Shown here one piece after another: positions 17,793 to 27,066 of a stretch of DNA of 64,000 nt. Origin of the DNA: Gordonia pseudamarae. Its GTDB lineage: Bacteria; Actinomycetota; Actinomycetes; Mycobacteriales; Mycobacteriaceae. The DNA lies in the NCBI RefSeq assembly GCF_025273675.1, contig NZ_CP045809.1:4588001-4652000 (forward strand). The letters are read 5' to 3'. The first letter of the stretch is position 1, and every line of letters starts with the position of its first letter. The position numbers and the translations under genes are program-made. The notes under the pieces were generated by a model that saw only the letters and a list, made by a program, of their open reading frames with translations, was not told the DNA's origin and searched no databases.

Positions 17793-19496
17793 ATGCAGAC
17801 AGACCGTTCACTGCTGCTGAAGCTGTACGCGGTAGACACGGTCGTGGTCACCGTCATCCTCGGCCCGATGCTCCGCTCGCTCGGTGGCGGCCGGTATCTG
17901 CTGTACCGGGACGCCGTGTCGACGCCGCGCTCATATGTCACCGACACCGCGCTCGGGATCGGCGGTGCGCCGGCGCGAGCCGTGCCGCAGGACTGGCTGC
18001 TCGGGGTGCTCTCGCCGGTGGTCGACGGCGGGATCGTGGTCGTGGCGCTGCTGGGTGTCGGGCTCGTCCTGGCCGGAGTGGGTTTCGGACGGCTCGCCGC
18101 ACGGGTGGTGCCCGCGGCCGGCCATGCCGGGGCCTGTTTTGCGGCGATCGTCTCGGTATGGAATCCGTTTGTGGCCGAACGCCTTCTGCAAGGACACTGG
18201 AGTCTGCTGGTGTCGTACGGGGCACTCGGCTGGGTGATCGTCGCCGTGCTCGACCGACCGGACGGGTTCCGGGACTGGCTGATGCTCGCGGCTCTGTTCG
18301 CGTGGGCGGGGTTCACGCCGTCGGGGTCGATTCTCGGCGGGGTCGTGGCTGTCGCGGCCATGGTGGCGTCGGGTTCATCGGGGCGCCGCTACGCCCGTCT
18401 GGCATCCACGTGGGTGGTGGGGGCACTGCCGTGGCTGGTGGCGTCGCTGCTCGGCGGCGCGACCACGACGTCATCGGGAGTGGGGGTGGAGGCGTTCGGG
18501 ATACGTTCCGAACCGTGGCTCGGGTTGCCGGGGACCGCCGCCGGGCTGGGCGGCATCTGGAACGCCGACGCGGTGCCGGGCAGCCGGACCGTGTGGTGGG
18601 CTGCGGTCGCGACCGCGGCATTCGTGCTGGTGGTGGCCATCGGCGGCATCGAATTGTGGCGCAACCACCGGGACTCCTACACCTGGAAGTGCTTTGCCGG
18701 ATGCGCCGCCGTCGCCCTGATGGCGGTGGCCGCCGCGGCCACCGGGCCGGGAGAGGCCGTGCTCACCTGGTTGGTCGAGACGGTCCCGGGTGCGGGCCTG
18801 CTGCGCGACACCCACAAATACGTCGCCCTGGCCGTGCCGTTCTACGCGATCGCCGCCTGCGCCGCGATCGGCGTATTCACACGTTGGGTGCCGGCGGCTT
18901 TCGCCGTCGCCACCGGGGTGCTGCTCGTCGTCGCCCCGCTGCCCGACCTCGGATGGGGCGTGGGCGGCTCGATCCGCACCGTCGCGCTGCCCGACTCGTT
19001 CCGGCAAGCGGCACAGGTCATCACGGCCGACCACGGGGTGGTGGCGATCTATCCGCCCGGCCAGATCCGGCGGTACTCGTTCACCGGCACGCCCTCACTC
19101 AACCCGCTCCCGCGGATGCTTCGCGCGCCCGTCGCCGACGGCGGGGCACTCACCGTCGACGGTGTGGCCGTCGACGAGTCGTCGGGCCGGGGTGCCGAGG
19201 TGGAGGCCGCGCTGCGTGACGGCGGTGATCAGGACAGGCTTGCCGGACTGGGTGTGGGATGGGTTGTCGTCGAAGGCGGCGACATTCCCCGTGAACTCCG
19301 CAAGCTCACTCCGGCAATGACATCCGCCGAACTCACCGTGTTCCGGATCCCGGGTGACATCGCGCCCGGCGGGGCGTCGGCGGGTGCCCGGGCGGCCGCG
19401 TGGGCGGCACACCTGCTGTGGCTCGCCGCCCTGCTGTCGGGTGTGGTTGTGCTCGCCCGGCGCGATCAGCGCGTCCGCTCGACGGATGCGGGGTGA
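17793..19496 (+). CDS. Polytopic membrane protein, GT-C-like (Rv0226c-like)
   Basis: This 567-residue protein has about 11-13 membrane helices. Motifs include VSVWNPFVAERLLQGHWSLL in an early loop and LLRDTHKYVALAVPFYAI in the middle. The second resembles LRNIHKFEPFIRIPVVLGIA in AftD of this window, which supports a GT-C glycosyltransferase-like fold. By position and type it matches Rv0226c of M. tuberculosis, a conserved membrane protein in the trehalose-mycolate/LAM cluster. Substrate and activity are unknown. Confidence 0.75.
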   Translation: MQTDRSLLLKLYAVDTVVVTVILGPMLRSLGGGRYLLYRDAVSTPRSYVTDTALGIGGAPARAVPQDWLLGVLSPVVDGGIVVVALLGVGLVLAGVGFGRLAARVVPAAGHAGACFAAIVSVWNPFVAERLLQGHWSLLVSYGALGWVIVAVLDRPDGFRDWLMLAALFAWAGFTPSGSILGGVVAVAAMVASGSSGRRYARLASTWVVGALPWLVASLLGGATTTSSGVGVEAFGIRSEPWLGLPGTAAGLGGIWNADAVPGSRTVWWAAVATAAFVLVVAIGGIELWRNHRDSYTWKCFAGCAAVALMAVAAAATGPGEAVLTWLVETVPGAGLLRDTHKYVALAVPFYAIAACAAIGVFTRWVPAAFAVATGVLLVVAPLPDLGWGVGGSIRTVALPDSFRQAAQVITADHGVVAIYPPGQIRRYSFTGTPSLNPLPRMLRAPVADGGALTVDGVAVDESSGRGAEVEAALRDGGDQDRLAGLGVGWVVVEGGDIPRELRKLTPAMTSAELTVFRIPGDIAPGGASAGARAAAWAAHLLWLAALLSGVVVLARRDQRVRSTDAG

Positions 19497-19563
19497 GGAG
19501 CGCGAGCCGAGAGGCTCGGATCCGGCGGGCGGACACTGTTGTCGCACCGGATTTTCGGGCTCA

Positions 19564-20709
19564 TCACCGGGAGGCTCCTGGTACCTCAATCATCGAGAGG
19601 GCGGCGAAACCGTCGGCCGTGGACGACCAGGAGTAGCCTGCCGCCTTGCGGCGGGCATTGTCGCCGAGTCGCCGGGCCGCGGCCGGGTCGTCGACAAGTT
19701 TCCTTGTGGCACTGATGAGTTCGACGGGACTGTCGACGAGCAGACCCGTCTCGCCATGGGTGATGGACTCGGCCAGACCCACCGACGAGCGGTAACCGAC
19801 GGTGGGCACACCATGCTGGGCCGCCTCGATGACGGCCAGCCCCCACCCTTCCTTGCGGGAGGGCATCAGGTGCACGTCTGCGCGGGCGAGGAGTTCGTGT
19901 TTGCGACGCTCATCGACATGTCCGTGAAAGGTGACGTAGTCGTCGATGCCGAGCTCGGTGACGCGGGCGCGCAGCTTCTCGTCCCACCAGCCGCCGCCGA
20001 TCACATCCAGATGCACATCGGGCCGGGTGTGCCGCAGGTCATCGACCACCTCGAGGGCGTGTTCGACCTGCTTGTGCGGGACGAGCCGAGACAGCACGCA
20101 CAGCCGCGCGGTGGACGGCGAATCCACCGGTACGAGCAGGTCGGCGGGCACCGGGTCGATGCCGTTGTGGATGACGGTGATGCGTTCGGGATCCACGCCG
20201 AGTTCGGCGAGCTCCCGCGCCGACGGCCGCGACACCGTCACGTACCGATTGCGCCGGTGCACCCAGGGCGACATCCGCGACTCGATGAACCAGCCGACGT
20301 GGCCGAGAAGGCGTCCGGCGACGGGCCACTGTTCGCGGTGGCAGTGATGGACCAGCACGACGGTGGGCGCGCCGCTGACCGTCGTCGCGAAGAACGGAAC
20401 GCCGTTCTGGGTGTCGACGACCAGATCGGGATCCAGACCTGCCAGCGGGCCCGCGCCCAGACGCCCGGCGGCGATGAGCGCGAGCGCCGACGGATACACG
20501 CCGAGCCTGCCACCGGCGCGGATGATGCGTAGCCCGTCGCGGCGCTCCTCCCGCGCCGAGCCGCGATAGCGGGCGGTCAGCAGCGTGACCTGCACCCCGC
20601 GGGAGGCGAGTTCGGTACCGACTCGTTCGAGGTAGCGTTCGCTGCCGCCGCCCTGCGGGTGGCCGGTGTCGCGCCAGCACAGCAGCAAGACCTTGGACGG
20701 GGTGTTCAT
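19564..20709 (-). CDS. GT4-family glycosyltransferase (Rv0225-like)
   Basis: This 381-residue GT-B enzyme has an N-terminal GGGSERYLERVGTELASRG loop. The C-terminal nucleotide-sugar domain shows HNGIDPVPADLL, RLVPHKQVEHALEV and the EX7E motif in KEGWGLAVIEAAQHGVPTVG. It probably transfers mannose or another sugar in the cytosol to a lipid acceptor. It converges with the GT-C-like gene (67 bp apart). The ATG at 20709 replaces a longer reading that begins at 20787. Acceptor and donor cannot be told from sequence. Confidence 0.85.
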   Translation of the reverse strand: MNTPSKVLLLCWRDTGHPQGGGSERYLERVGTELASRGVQVTLLTARYRGSAREERRDGLRIIRAGGRLGVYPSALALIAAGRLGAGPLAGLDPDLVVDTQNGVPFFATTVSGAPTVVLVHHCHREQWPVAGRLLGHVGWFIESRMSPWVHRRNRYVTVSRPSARELAELGVDPERITVIHNGIDPVPADLLVPVDSPSTARLCVLSRLVPHKQVEHALEVVDDLRHTRPDVHLDVIGGGWWDEKLRARVTELGIDDYVTFHGHVDERRKHELLARADVHLMPSRKEGWGLAVIEAAQHGVPTVGYRSSVGLAESITHGETGLLVDSPVELISATRKLVDDPAAARRLGDNARRKAAGYSWSSTADGFAALSMIEVPGASR

Positions 20710-20741
20710 CGCGGACAAGTCTAACGCCCCGCGCCGAGCGC

Positions 20742-21968
20742 TTATAGCGAGGTGTGAGACGGTGGCGGCTGCCCGCCCAGCGCCCATCGGCCCAGGTGAT
20801 GCACCTTCCAGCGTTCGGGGTCGTGCAGGGTGTGGGTGCGGGCATCACGCCAGAACCGGGACCAGTTGGCCTTGCCCGCCGCCGAGCGGGTGCCGCCGAA
20901 GTCGAACAGGTCGGCCGCCGCGTCCCGTGCGGCCCGGCCCGCGGCCACCTTCGCCGCCGCGGTCGCCAGCGATGCCTCCGCGATCCCCGCCGGATCGGCG
21001 GCTTCGGATATCCGGTATGCCGCCGTCTCCAGCAACGACTCGGCGGCCCGCACCGTCAGTTCCAGCTCCCCCGCCTGCGCGATCAGGTACGGGTCGTCGA
21101 CAGCCCTGTCCAGACCCGACTCGAACCAGGGCCGGGCGACCGCCACCACCTCGGCGGCCGCTCCCAGCGCACCGCGCGCGATACCGACGTCGATGGCGGC
21201 ATGCACCAGCTGCGCCCGCGCACCGTACGTCGACGGTTCGCTGAGCAGACCCGAGAAGTCCAGCAGCGCGGCCTCCTCGACCGCGACATCGGTGAACGTG
21301 ACCGTGCCACTGCTGGTGGTGCGTTGCCCGAAACCGTCCCAGTCGTCGGCTATCTCGACACCGGGGGTGTCGGCAGGCAGGTACACCAGGACCTTTCGCT
21401 GCGGTCCGGTGCCGTCGGCGACGACCGCCCGCACGGCCAGGATGTGCGCGAAGTAGGCGCCCGTGCAGTAGTACTTGATTCCGTTGAGCCGCAGCCCGTC
21501 CGGCGTGTCGGACACGGTGGTCGAGTCGTCGGTGACCGTCTTGCCGGTACGTTCGTTCTGCGCGTTGGCCAGCCGCCCACCGGCCAGCACACGCCCGAAC
21601 ACCCACTCCTGCAATTGCGTGGACCCGTTGCGGCGCAAAGCCTCCAGGAAGGTGAAGTGACTTTGCGGGATCTGCGCGATGCTCGGGTCGGCGGCGGCGA
21701 GGATGGCGATGACCCGGGACAGCGTGACCGGCCCCAGACCGGGGCCGCCGAACTCTCGCGGCACCGTGATCGCCAGCAGCCCCGACGCCGACAACCGCTC
21801 GATCTCGTCGACCGGCAACACCCGGCCGGCGTCACGCGCACTCGCGCCCGCCGCGAAGGCGGACGCGAGTGCGATGGCGGCGTTCACTGCCGAATCATGA
21901 TCGGTGATGACGGCGCCCGCCGGCGGGTTCGCCGATCGCGTGCCGGTGGTGCCCGCTCGCAAGATCAT
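20742..21968 (-). CDS. DszC/SfnC-type flavin-dependent monooxygenase (acyl-CoA dehydrogenase fold), copy 2
   Basis: This 408-residue member of the acyl-CoA dehydrogenase superfamily has family patterns ITVPREFGGPGLGPV, LAAADPSIAQIPQSHF and a C-terminal DARTHTLHDPERWKVHHLG. In this subgroup (DszC, SfnC) reduced FMN and oxygen oxidise sulfur compounds rather than acyl-CoA. It starts 10 bp after the sister gene and is the last gene of the sfnG operon. Identity with the sister is partial, so their substrates may differ. Confidence 0.82.
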   Translation of the reverse strand: MILRAGTTGTRSANPPAGAVITDHDSAVNAAIALASAFAAGASARDAGRVLPVDEIERLSASGLLAITVPREFGGPGLGPVTLSRVIAILAAADPSIAQIPQSHFTFLEALRRNGSTQLQEWVFGRVLAGGRLANAQNERTGKTVTDDSTTVSDTPDGLRLNGIKYYCTGAYFAHILAVRAVVADGTGPQRKVLVYLPADTPGVEIADDWDGFGQRTTSSGTVTFTDVAVEEAALLDFSGLLSEPSTYGARAQLVHAAIDVGIARGALGAAAEVVAVARPWFESGLDRAVDDPYLIAQAGELELTVRAAESLLETAAYRISEAADPAGIAEASLATAAAKVAAGRAARDAAADLFDFGGTRSAAGKANWSRFWRDARTHTLHDPERWKVHHLGRWALGGQPPPSHTSL

Positions 21969-21978
21969 GGATGGCAGC

Positions 21979-23181
21979 CTAGCTGTACAGGGTGAACTGG
22001 GGGGCGCGTTCGTTGAGTAGCCAGTCACCGATCTCGCGGGCCTTGTACGCCACCGGATCGTGCACCGTGTGGGTGCGCAGGTTGCGCCAGTGCCGGTCGA
22101 AACCGTATGCGCTGGTGGTGGCGCGGGCACCCTGGATCTCGAACAGCCGGGAGGCCACCTCGAGTGAGACCTTGGTGGTGAGGAACTTGGCCTCGGCGAT
22201 CGTGACCGCCGTGTCGGCACGCTGCTCGGGGCTCAGTTCGGGACCGAAGTCCAGCGCCCACTGCAACGCCTGGCCGGCCCGGTCCGCCAGCAACGACGCG
22301 GCGGTGACCTTTGCCTTCAGCTCACCGATCAGCTCGAGGATGTACGGATCGTCGGTGGCGGCGTCGACACCGGAGGTCTCCCACGCGCTGGCATTGAGCC
22401 GGGTCCAGTCGAGGGCCTCCTCGAGCGCGCCCTCTGCGGTGCCGATGTAGAAGTTGACGAAGGCCAGCTGCCAGTGCGGGGTGACCAGCGTCTGGTAGGC
22501 GGAGAACGTCTTGCCGGTGAGCGGGTCGTCACCGAGGATCTCGTCGCGCGCGATGGGGGTGTTGACGAATTCGACACCGCCCGAGTCGGTGAGGCGCTGG
22601 CCGATGTTGTCCCAGTCCCCGAGCGGGGTGAAGCCTTCCTTGTCGCGGGGAATGGCCAGGAACACCAGATCGCCCTCGAAGATCGCCGTCACCGACAACC
22701 GGTCGGCGACACTCGCGCCGGAGGCGAAGGTGCGGCGGCCGTTGAGGCGGTAGCCGTCTCCGTCGCGGGTCAGTTCCAGACCCGCCGATCCGCGCGGGTT
22801 CTGCACGCCGCCCCAGAACGACTTCTCCGCCGCGTTCTGCCGGGACAGTTCCCCAGCCTGCTCGGGGGTACCGAACAGGTGCGGGATCCGTTGCTGGGCA
22901 TAGTGATAGCCGAGCAGGTGGGCGATGGAGGTGTCGCCACGTGCGATGCGGCGGGTGATTTCCTGCGACTGGGCGTAATTCAGTCCCGAGCCGCCGAATT
23001 CGACGGGCTCGCCTACCTGCAGCAGGTCGGCGTCGCGCAGCAGTTCGATCTCGGCGACGGGATCGGCACCCGCGCGGTCGCGTTCGGCTGCGGTGGCGCG
23101 CAGTTCGGCGGCAACCAGGTCGGCGCGGCGTAGCGCGTCGTCGAACCGGGTCTGCAGATCAGCGGTGATCGTTGCGGTCAT
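21979..23181 (-). CDS. DszC/SfnC-type flavin-dependent monooxygenase, copy 1
   Basis: This 400-residue protein has the same fold as the gene that follows it. Motifs are VEFGGSGLNYAQSQEITRRI, DWDNIGQRLTDSGGVEF and HWRNLRTHTVHDPVAYKARE, the last with the His/Asp that marks DszC-like enzymes. It probably oxidises an organosulfur compound with FMNH2. It is the middle gene of sfnG / copy 1 / copy 2, a common sulfur-scavenging set used when sulfate is scarce. A gap of 110 bp separates it from sfnG. Confidence 0.85.
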   Translation of the reverse strand: MTATITADLQTRFDDALRRADLVAAELRATAAERDRAGADPVAEIELLRDADLLQVGEPVEFGGSGLNYAQSQEITRRIARGDTSIAHLLGYHYAQQRIPHLFGTPEQAGELSRQNAAEKSFWGGVQNPRGSAGLELTRDGDGYRLNGRRTFASGASVADRLSVTAIFEGDLVFLAIPRDKEGFTPLGDWDNIGQRLTDSGGVEFVNTPIARDEILGDDPLTGKTFSAYQTLVTPHWQLAFVNFYIGTAEGALEEALDWTRLNASAWETSGVDAATDDPYILELIGELKAKVTAASLLADRAGQALQWALDFGPELSPEQRADTAVTIAEAKFLTTKVSLEVASRLFEIQGARATTSAYGFDRHWRNLRTHTVHDPVAYKAREIGDWLLNERAPQFTLYS

Positions 23182-23291
23182 GTGTTGTGGGACTTTCTGT
23201 GTGGGGATAAGACGACATTGTCATCTCACGGGGTTTCCAGGCTTGTCGTCAGCGCCCCTCGCACCTCAACCGGAGGGGAGAGCGGCGGTTG

Positions 23292-24479
23292 TCAGGAGTT
23301 GACGAGGAGGCCGTTGCGGGCGAGTTCGGATTCGAGTTTGCCGCTGGTGGCCAGGTCGGCCTCGAGTTCGCGGACCAGCGGCAGGATTTTGGCGCCGAAG
23401 TATTCGACGTCTTCGAGGTAGTGCAGGAAGCCGAGCAGCAGCAGGTTGACCCCGCGCGTCTTGTAGCCGACGATCCGTTCGGCGATCTGCTCGGGGGTGC
23501 CGATGAGGCCGGTACGGAAGCCGTCGTTGTACTGCACCAGGTCGGTGAACTCCGAATCCTGCCACATGCCTGTGCCGTTGCCGGTGGATTGGCCGGCCTG
23601 TTTGACCGCCGAACCGAATCCCTCGACGGCCTCACGGTCGGCTTTGTCGACGATCTCGCGCAGCACATCGCGGGCCTCGGCCTCGCTGTCACGGCCGATG
23701 AGGAAGCCGTTGAGCCCGAACCGGACGGTCCGGTTGTGCAGGGCCGCTTCGGTTTTGACGTCGATCACCTGTTCGGTGATGCCGTCGAAGTCCTTGCCGT
23801 TGCTGAAGTACCAGTCCGACACGCGGCCGGCCATGGCGCGGGCGGCCGTCGAGTTGCCGCCCTGGAAGATCTCCGGGTGCGCCCGGCCGGCGACCTCGGT
23901 GGGTTTGGGTTTGAGGTCGAAATCGTGCAGCCGGTAGAAGTCGCCGGAGAACTCGGCGTGCTCGCTGGTCCAGATCTCGCGCAGGTAGGTGATGAACTCC
24001 TCCGAGCGGCGGTACCGTTCGTCGTGCTCAAGCCACGGTTCACCGAGCTTGGTGAACTCGTCCTTGAACCAGCCGCTGACCACGTTGACGGCGGCGCGGC
24101 CGCCGGACAACTGGTCGGCGGTGGCGATGAGCTTGGCGAGCACACCCGGCTGCCACAGACCGGGGTGGACGGCCGCGATCACCTTGAGGCGCTCGGTGGC
24201 CAGCAGCAGTGCGAGGGAAAAACTGGTGGACTCGTGCTGGTATGCCGCGCCGTAGGAGGCGATGTAGCGGACTTGCGAGAGCGCGTAGTCGAAGCCGTTG
24301 TTCTCGGCGAGGACGGCGAGCTTCTTGTTGTAGTCGTAGCTCCAGTCGGTGCGCTGTTCAATCGTGGAAACCACCAGTCCGCCACTGACATTGGGAACCC
24401 AGTAGGCGAATTGCAGTGGACGGTGTGCCACTTCGAGAGCGCGCTCGGCAGCACGATTCTCCGTTGAGTTTGAGGACAT
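23292..24479 (-). CDS. sfnG: FMNH2-dependent dimethylsulfone monooxygenase SfnG-like (LLM class)
   Basis: This 395-residue luciferase-like TIM barrel has family motifs QFAYWVPNVSGGLVVS, VHPGLWQPGVLAKLIATAD, GGRAAVNVVSGWFKDEF and SDWYFSNGKDFDGI. SfnG oxidises dimethylsulfone to methanesulfinate, which frees sulfur for growth. An NADH:FMN reductase is needed but is not in this window. Expression in such operons is usually induced by sulfur limitation. The ATG at 24479 diverges from the methyltransferase gene with a 160-bp gap. Confidence 0.88.
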   Translation of the reverse strand: MSSNSTENRAAERALEVAHRPLQFAYWVPNVSGGLVVSTIEQRTDWSYDYNKKLAVLAENNGFDYALSQVRYIASYGAAYQHESTSFSLALLLATERLKVIAAVHPGLWQPGVLAKLIATADQLSGGRAAVNVVSGWFKDEFTKLGEPWLEHDERYRRSEEFITYLREIWTSEHAEFSGDFYRLHDFDLKPKPTEVAGRAHPEIFQGGNSTAARAMAGRVSDWYFSNGKDFDGITEQVIDVKTEAALHNRTVRFGLNGFLIGRDSEAEARDVLREIVDKADREAVEGFGSAVKQAGQSTGNGTGMWQDSEFTDLVQYNDGFRTGLIGTPEQIAERIVGYKTRGVNLLLLGFLHYLEDVEYFGAKILPLVRELEADLATSGKLESELARNGLLVNS

Positions 24480-24639
24480 GAATCAAGTGTGCAAACAACC
24501 ACGATCGGCGCCAACGATTGGAATCAGACCGACCGCAAAGCCCGAGCGGCCCATTTTGTGTAGGTATTCTGACCCATTCTCGTCGCCGCACCCCCACCCG
24601 CTGTGTCACCCGGCGAGTCCCGCCAGCCAAGATGGTGCG

Positions 24640-25395
24640 GTGAGTTCCCGATCTACGACGTTCGCCCGCTATGCGACGCTGCGCCGCGCCGCACGCCTGC
24701 TCAACGACTTCCGCTTCGAGCAGAGCGACCCGGCCCGGTTCTACGGCGCGATCGCGACCGACACCGCGGTGATGGCCGGCTCTCTGCACCCGGGAGGGCT
24801 GTCGGGCACCACCGTGCTCGACGTGGGCGGCGGTCCCGGCTACTTCGCCGACGCCTTCGCCGAACGCGGGTCCACCTATCTGTCGGCCGAACCGGACCCC
24901 TCGGAGATGCACGCGGGCGGGCTCGACCAGCGGGCGAGCGTGCGGGCATCCGGTCAGCAGCTGCCCTTCGCCGACGACAGTTTCGACATCTGCTTCTCCT
25001 CGAATGTCGTCGAGCACACGTCGGCACCGTGGGAGATGTGCGCGGAGATGCTGCGGGTCACCCGGCCCGGCGGCACCGCGATCGTCAGCTACACGCTCTG
25101 GTACGGGCCGTTCGGAGGGCACGAGATGGGGCTGACCCACTACGCGGGCGGGCATCGGGCCGCGCGCTGGTACACCCGCCGGCACGGGCATCCGCCCAAG
25201 AACCTGTACGGCACCTCACTGTTCAAGGTCACCGCCGCCGAAGGGCTGGCCTGGGCGCGGTCGGTGGCCCCCACCGCCGACACCGAACTCGCCTTCCCCC
25301 GGTACCTTCCGTCGTGGCTGTGGCCGGTGATGCGGGTACCGGGGCTCCGCGAGGTGCTCGGCACCAATCTGGTGCTCGTTCTGCGCAAGCGCTGA
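24640..25395 (+). CDS. mtrP: SAM-dependent methyltransferase, MtrP-like (Rv0224c)
   Basis: This 251-residue class I methyltransferase has motif I LDVGGGPGYFADAF, an acidic residue in SAEPDPSEMHAGG and post-motif FDICFSSNVVEHT. The C-terminal half (GGHEMGLTHYAGGHRAA, RHGHPPKNLYG) is very close to what I recall of Rv0224c. The corynebacterial homologue MtrP is needed for efficient transport of trehalose mycolates, and its gene lies near tmaT. The GTG at 24640 gives an N-terminus (SSRSTTFARYATLRRAARLL) that fits the family. Six bases separate its stop from the converging methylase gene. Confidence 0.85.
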   Translation: MSSRSTTFARYATLRRAARLLNDFRFEQSDPARFYGAIATDTAVMAGSLHPGGLSGTTVLDVGGGPGYFADAFAERGSTYLSAEPDPSEMHAGGLDQRASVRASGQQLPFADDSFDICFSSNVVEHTSAPWEMCAEMLRVTRPGGTAIVSYTLWYGPFGGHEMGLTHYAGGHRAARWYTRRHGHPPKNLYGTSLFKVTAAEGLAWARSVAPTADTELAFPRYLPSWLWPVMRVPGLREVLGTNLVLVLRKR

Positions 25396-25401
25396 TACCA
25401 C

Positions 25402-27026
25402 TCACGCGGCGGTCTCCTGTTCACCGACGATCACGGTATTGACGATTCGGTCGATGGTGTCGGTGTCGGGAAGATCGGTGTGGCCCGCGCCGAGACCACG
25501 CAGCGTGGCTGCCGTCGGCCACCGCATACCTCGGAGATCAGTGGCATTCACTTGGGTGTGACCGGAGAAGGTACGGAAGTACCTGTCAACGGCATCGGAG
25601 TTGAGCCAGATCGACAGCCCCATCGCCAGCTCCGCGTCAAGACCCTTGCCCGCATCGTGGAAGTAGTTGAGCTTGTTGTCGAAAGCTACCGGCCCTTCAC
25701 CATCATGGTCAGCGGAGTCCCACACGCTCGCGACCAGGCGACGCGTCTCTTCCTTTGCCGAGAACCGCTTAACCAGGGTGTAGATTCCGCCGGGCACCAG
25801 CCACCGTCGATCCTCGGCACAGGTGATCGAGAACCACTGCGGTTTACCGGTCTCCTTCGGATGAGTCAGAACGCCGTGGGAGATGTTGGCGGGATAGACC
25901 ATCGGGTAGTTCTCTTCATAAGGCTCGGTGAGCAGTTGGTCTCGGCTGCGGAAATCGACCACACGGCCCGTGCTGACCTTGATCCCGAGGTCCGCGAGCG
26001 AGCATGGGAGCGCTGACATCTGTGCGACGAGATCGGCGTCCTCCGGACTGGACGGGATGTGGACGTAGAGCTGTTTGTCGCCGGGGTGGATGATCTCGGT
26101 GTAGTCGACCTCGCGTCGGGTGACCTCATCGCGGTGGTCACGCGAGATCGAAAGGATCGCGGTCACCGGAGTTTCGTCGGTACGTGTCATCGAGTAGATG
26201 ATGGTTTCTTGCAGTACGCCGGAGTCCGCGAACACCGAGTTGCGAGCGTCGAAGATATGGATGGCGTCGAACGCGGCCTGCGGTAGAAGCCACTGACGGA
26301 ACTTGGCGAAGTAGGTTCCGTGGTGAACGACCTCGGGGTGATCGCAACGAGTTGTCCACCGGGGCGCAGCGAGGCAACCGAGAGAGCCACGAACGCGGCG
26401 TACACGTTAGGACAGTCCACCGTCTGTCGGGCGGCGGCGAGCCGATCGGCAGAGCGCGCCGCGAGCTTCCCGTATGGCGGATTCTGGATCACAGCGTCGA
26501 AGGTGCCGAGGTCCGCAGCGGTGTCGATGAAGCTGCCCTCAACGACGGTAGCGGTAAAGTCGACTCCGGCGTCGGCAGCAGCGCGCTCGCACTCGGCGAG
26601 GGTCTCGCGAAGCGCGGGGACCATCGCAGGGTCCGCCTCCACCACGGTCACGTCCACGGTCACGCCGGGAGCTTCATCAAGGACACGCGCCACCACTGCG
26701 GCGGTCAACGCACCTGACCCCGCACCAGGATCGAGGAGCCGGAAAGTGCCGGACGATGAGAGCCGGAAGAGGCCGGCCATGAACGCTGCGGTCGGCGCGT
26801 TGGTGAGGTGCTGGCCGAGCTGGGCCTGGGTCGCAGGGTCCAGGCCAGACTGCACCTCACGTCGCCTGGCGTCCACACGGTCGAGAAGTGCCGGGGATTC
26901 GCTCACGGGATCACGATAGCCCTCACCTGTGACGGTGGCCGTGCGCGGCCAATCGGGCTCCTCGATGAGCCGGCGAAGGAGCTTGCTCGGTAATCCCCTG
27001 AACAGAGTGGAGACTTCCATACCCAT
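25402..27026 (-). pseudogene. PstI/BsuBI-family adenine-N6 DNA methyltransferase, frameshifted
   Basis: The N-terminal frame (27026 to about 26320) has SAM motif LLDPGAGSGALTA and catalytic NPPYGKL. The C-terminal frame (about 26325 to 25402) has IYTLVKRFSAKEETRR and SGHTQVNATDLR, typical of M.PstI/M.BsuBI. The frames separate between 26320 and 26321. Adding one base there (AC to AAC in the coding sense) restores RSFTNGTYFAKFRQW and an intact protein of about 541 residues. Both halves keep good codon usage, so the break is recent or a sequencing error. Methylation of the CTGCAG type is the family norm. No restriction enzyme gene lies beside it. The start may be 27029 (GTG), 27026 or 27020. 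Confidence 0.85.
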
Positions 27027-27066
27027 CACCCAGCGCCCGGGCGGGGTGGCACCGGCTTCCCATGAA

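Noticed and set aside
19503..19518. Hairpin CGAGCC-GAGA-GGCTCG between converging genes
   Set aside because: Only a 6-bp stem without T-tract, so too weak to call a terminator.
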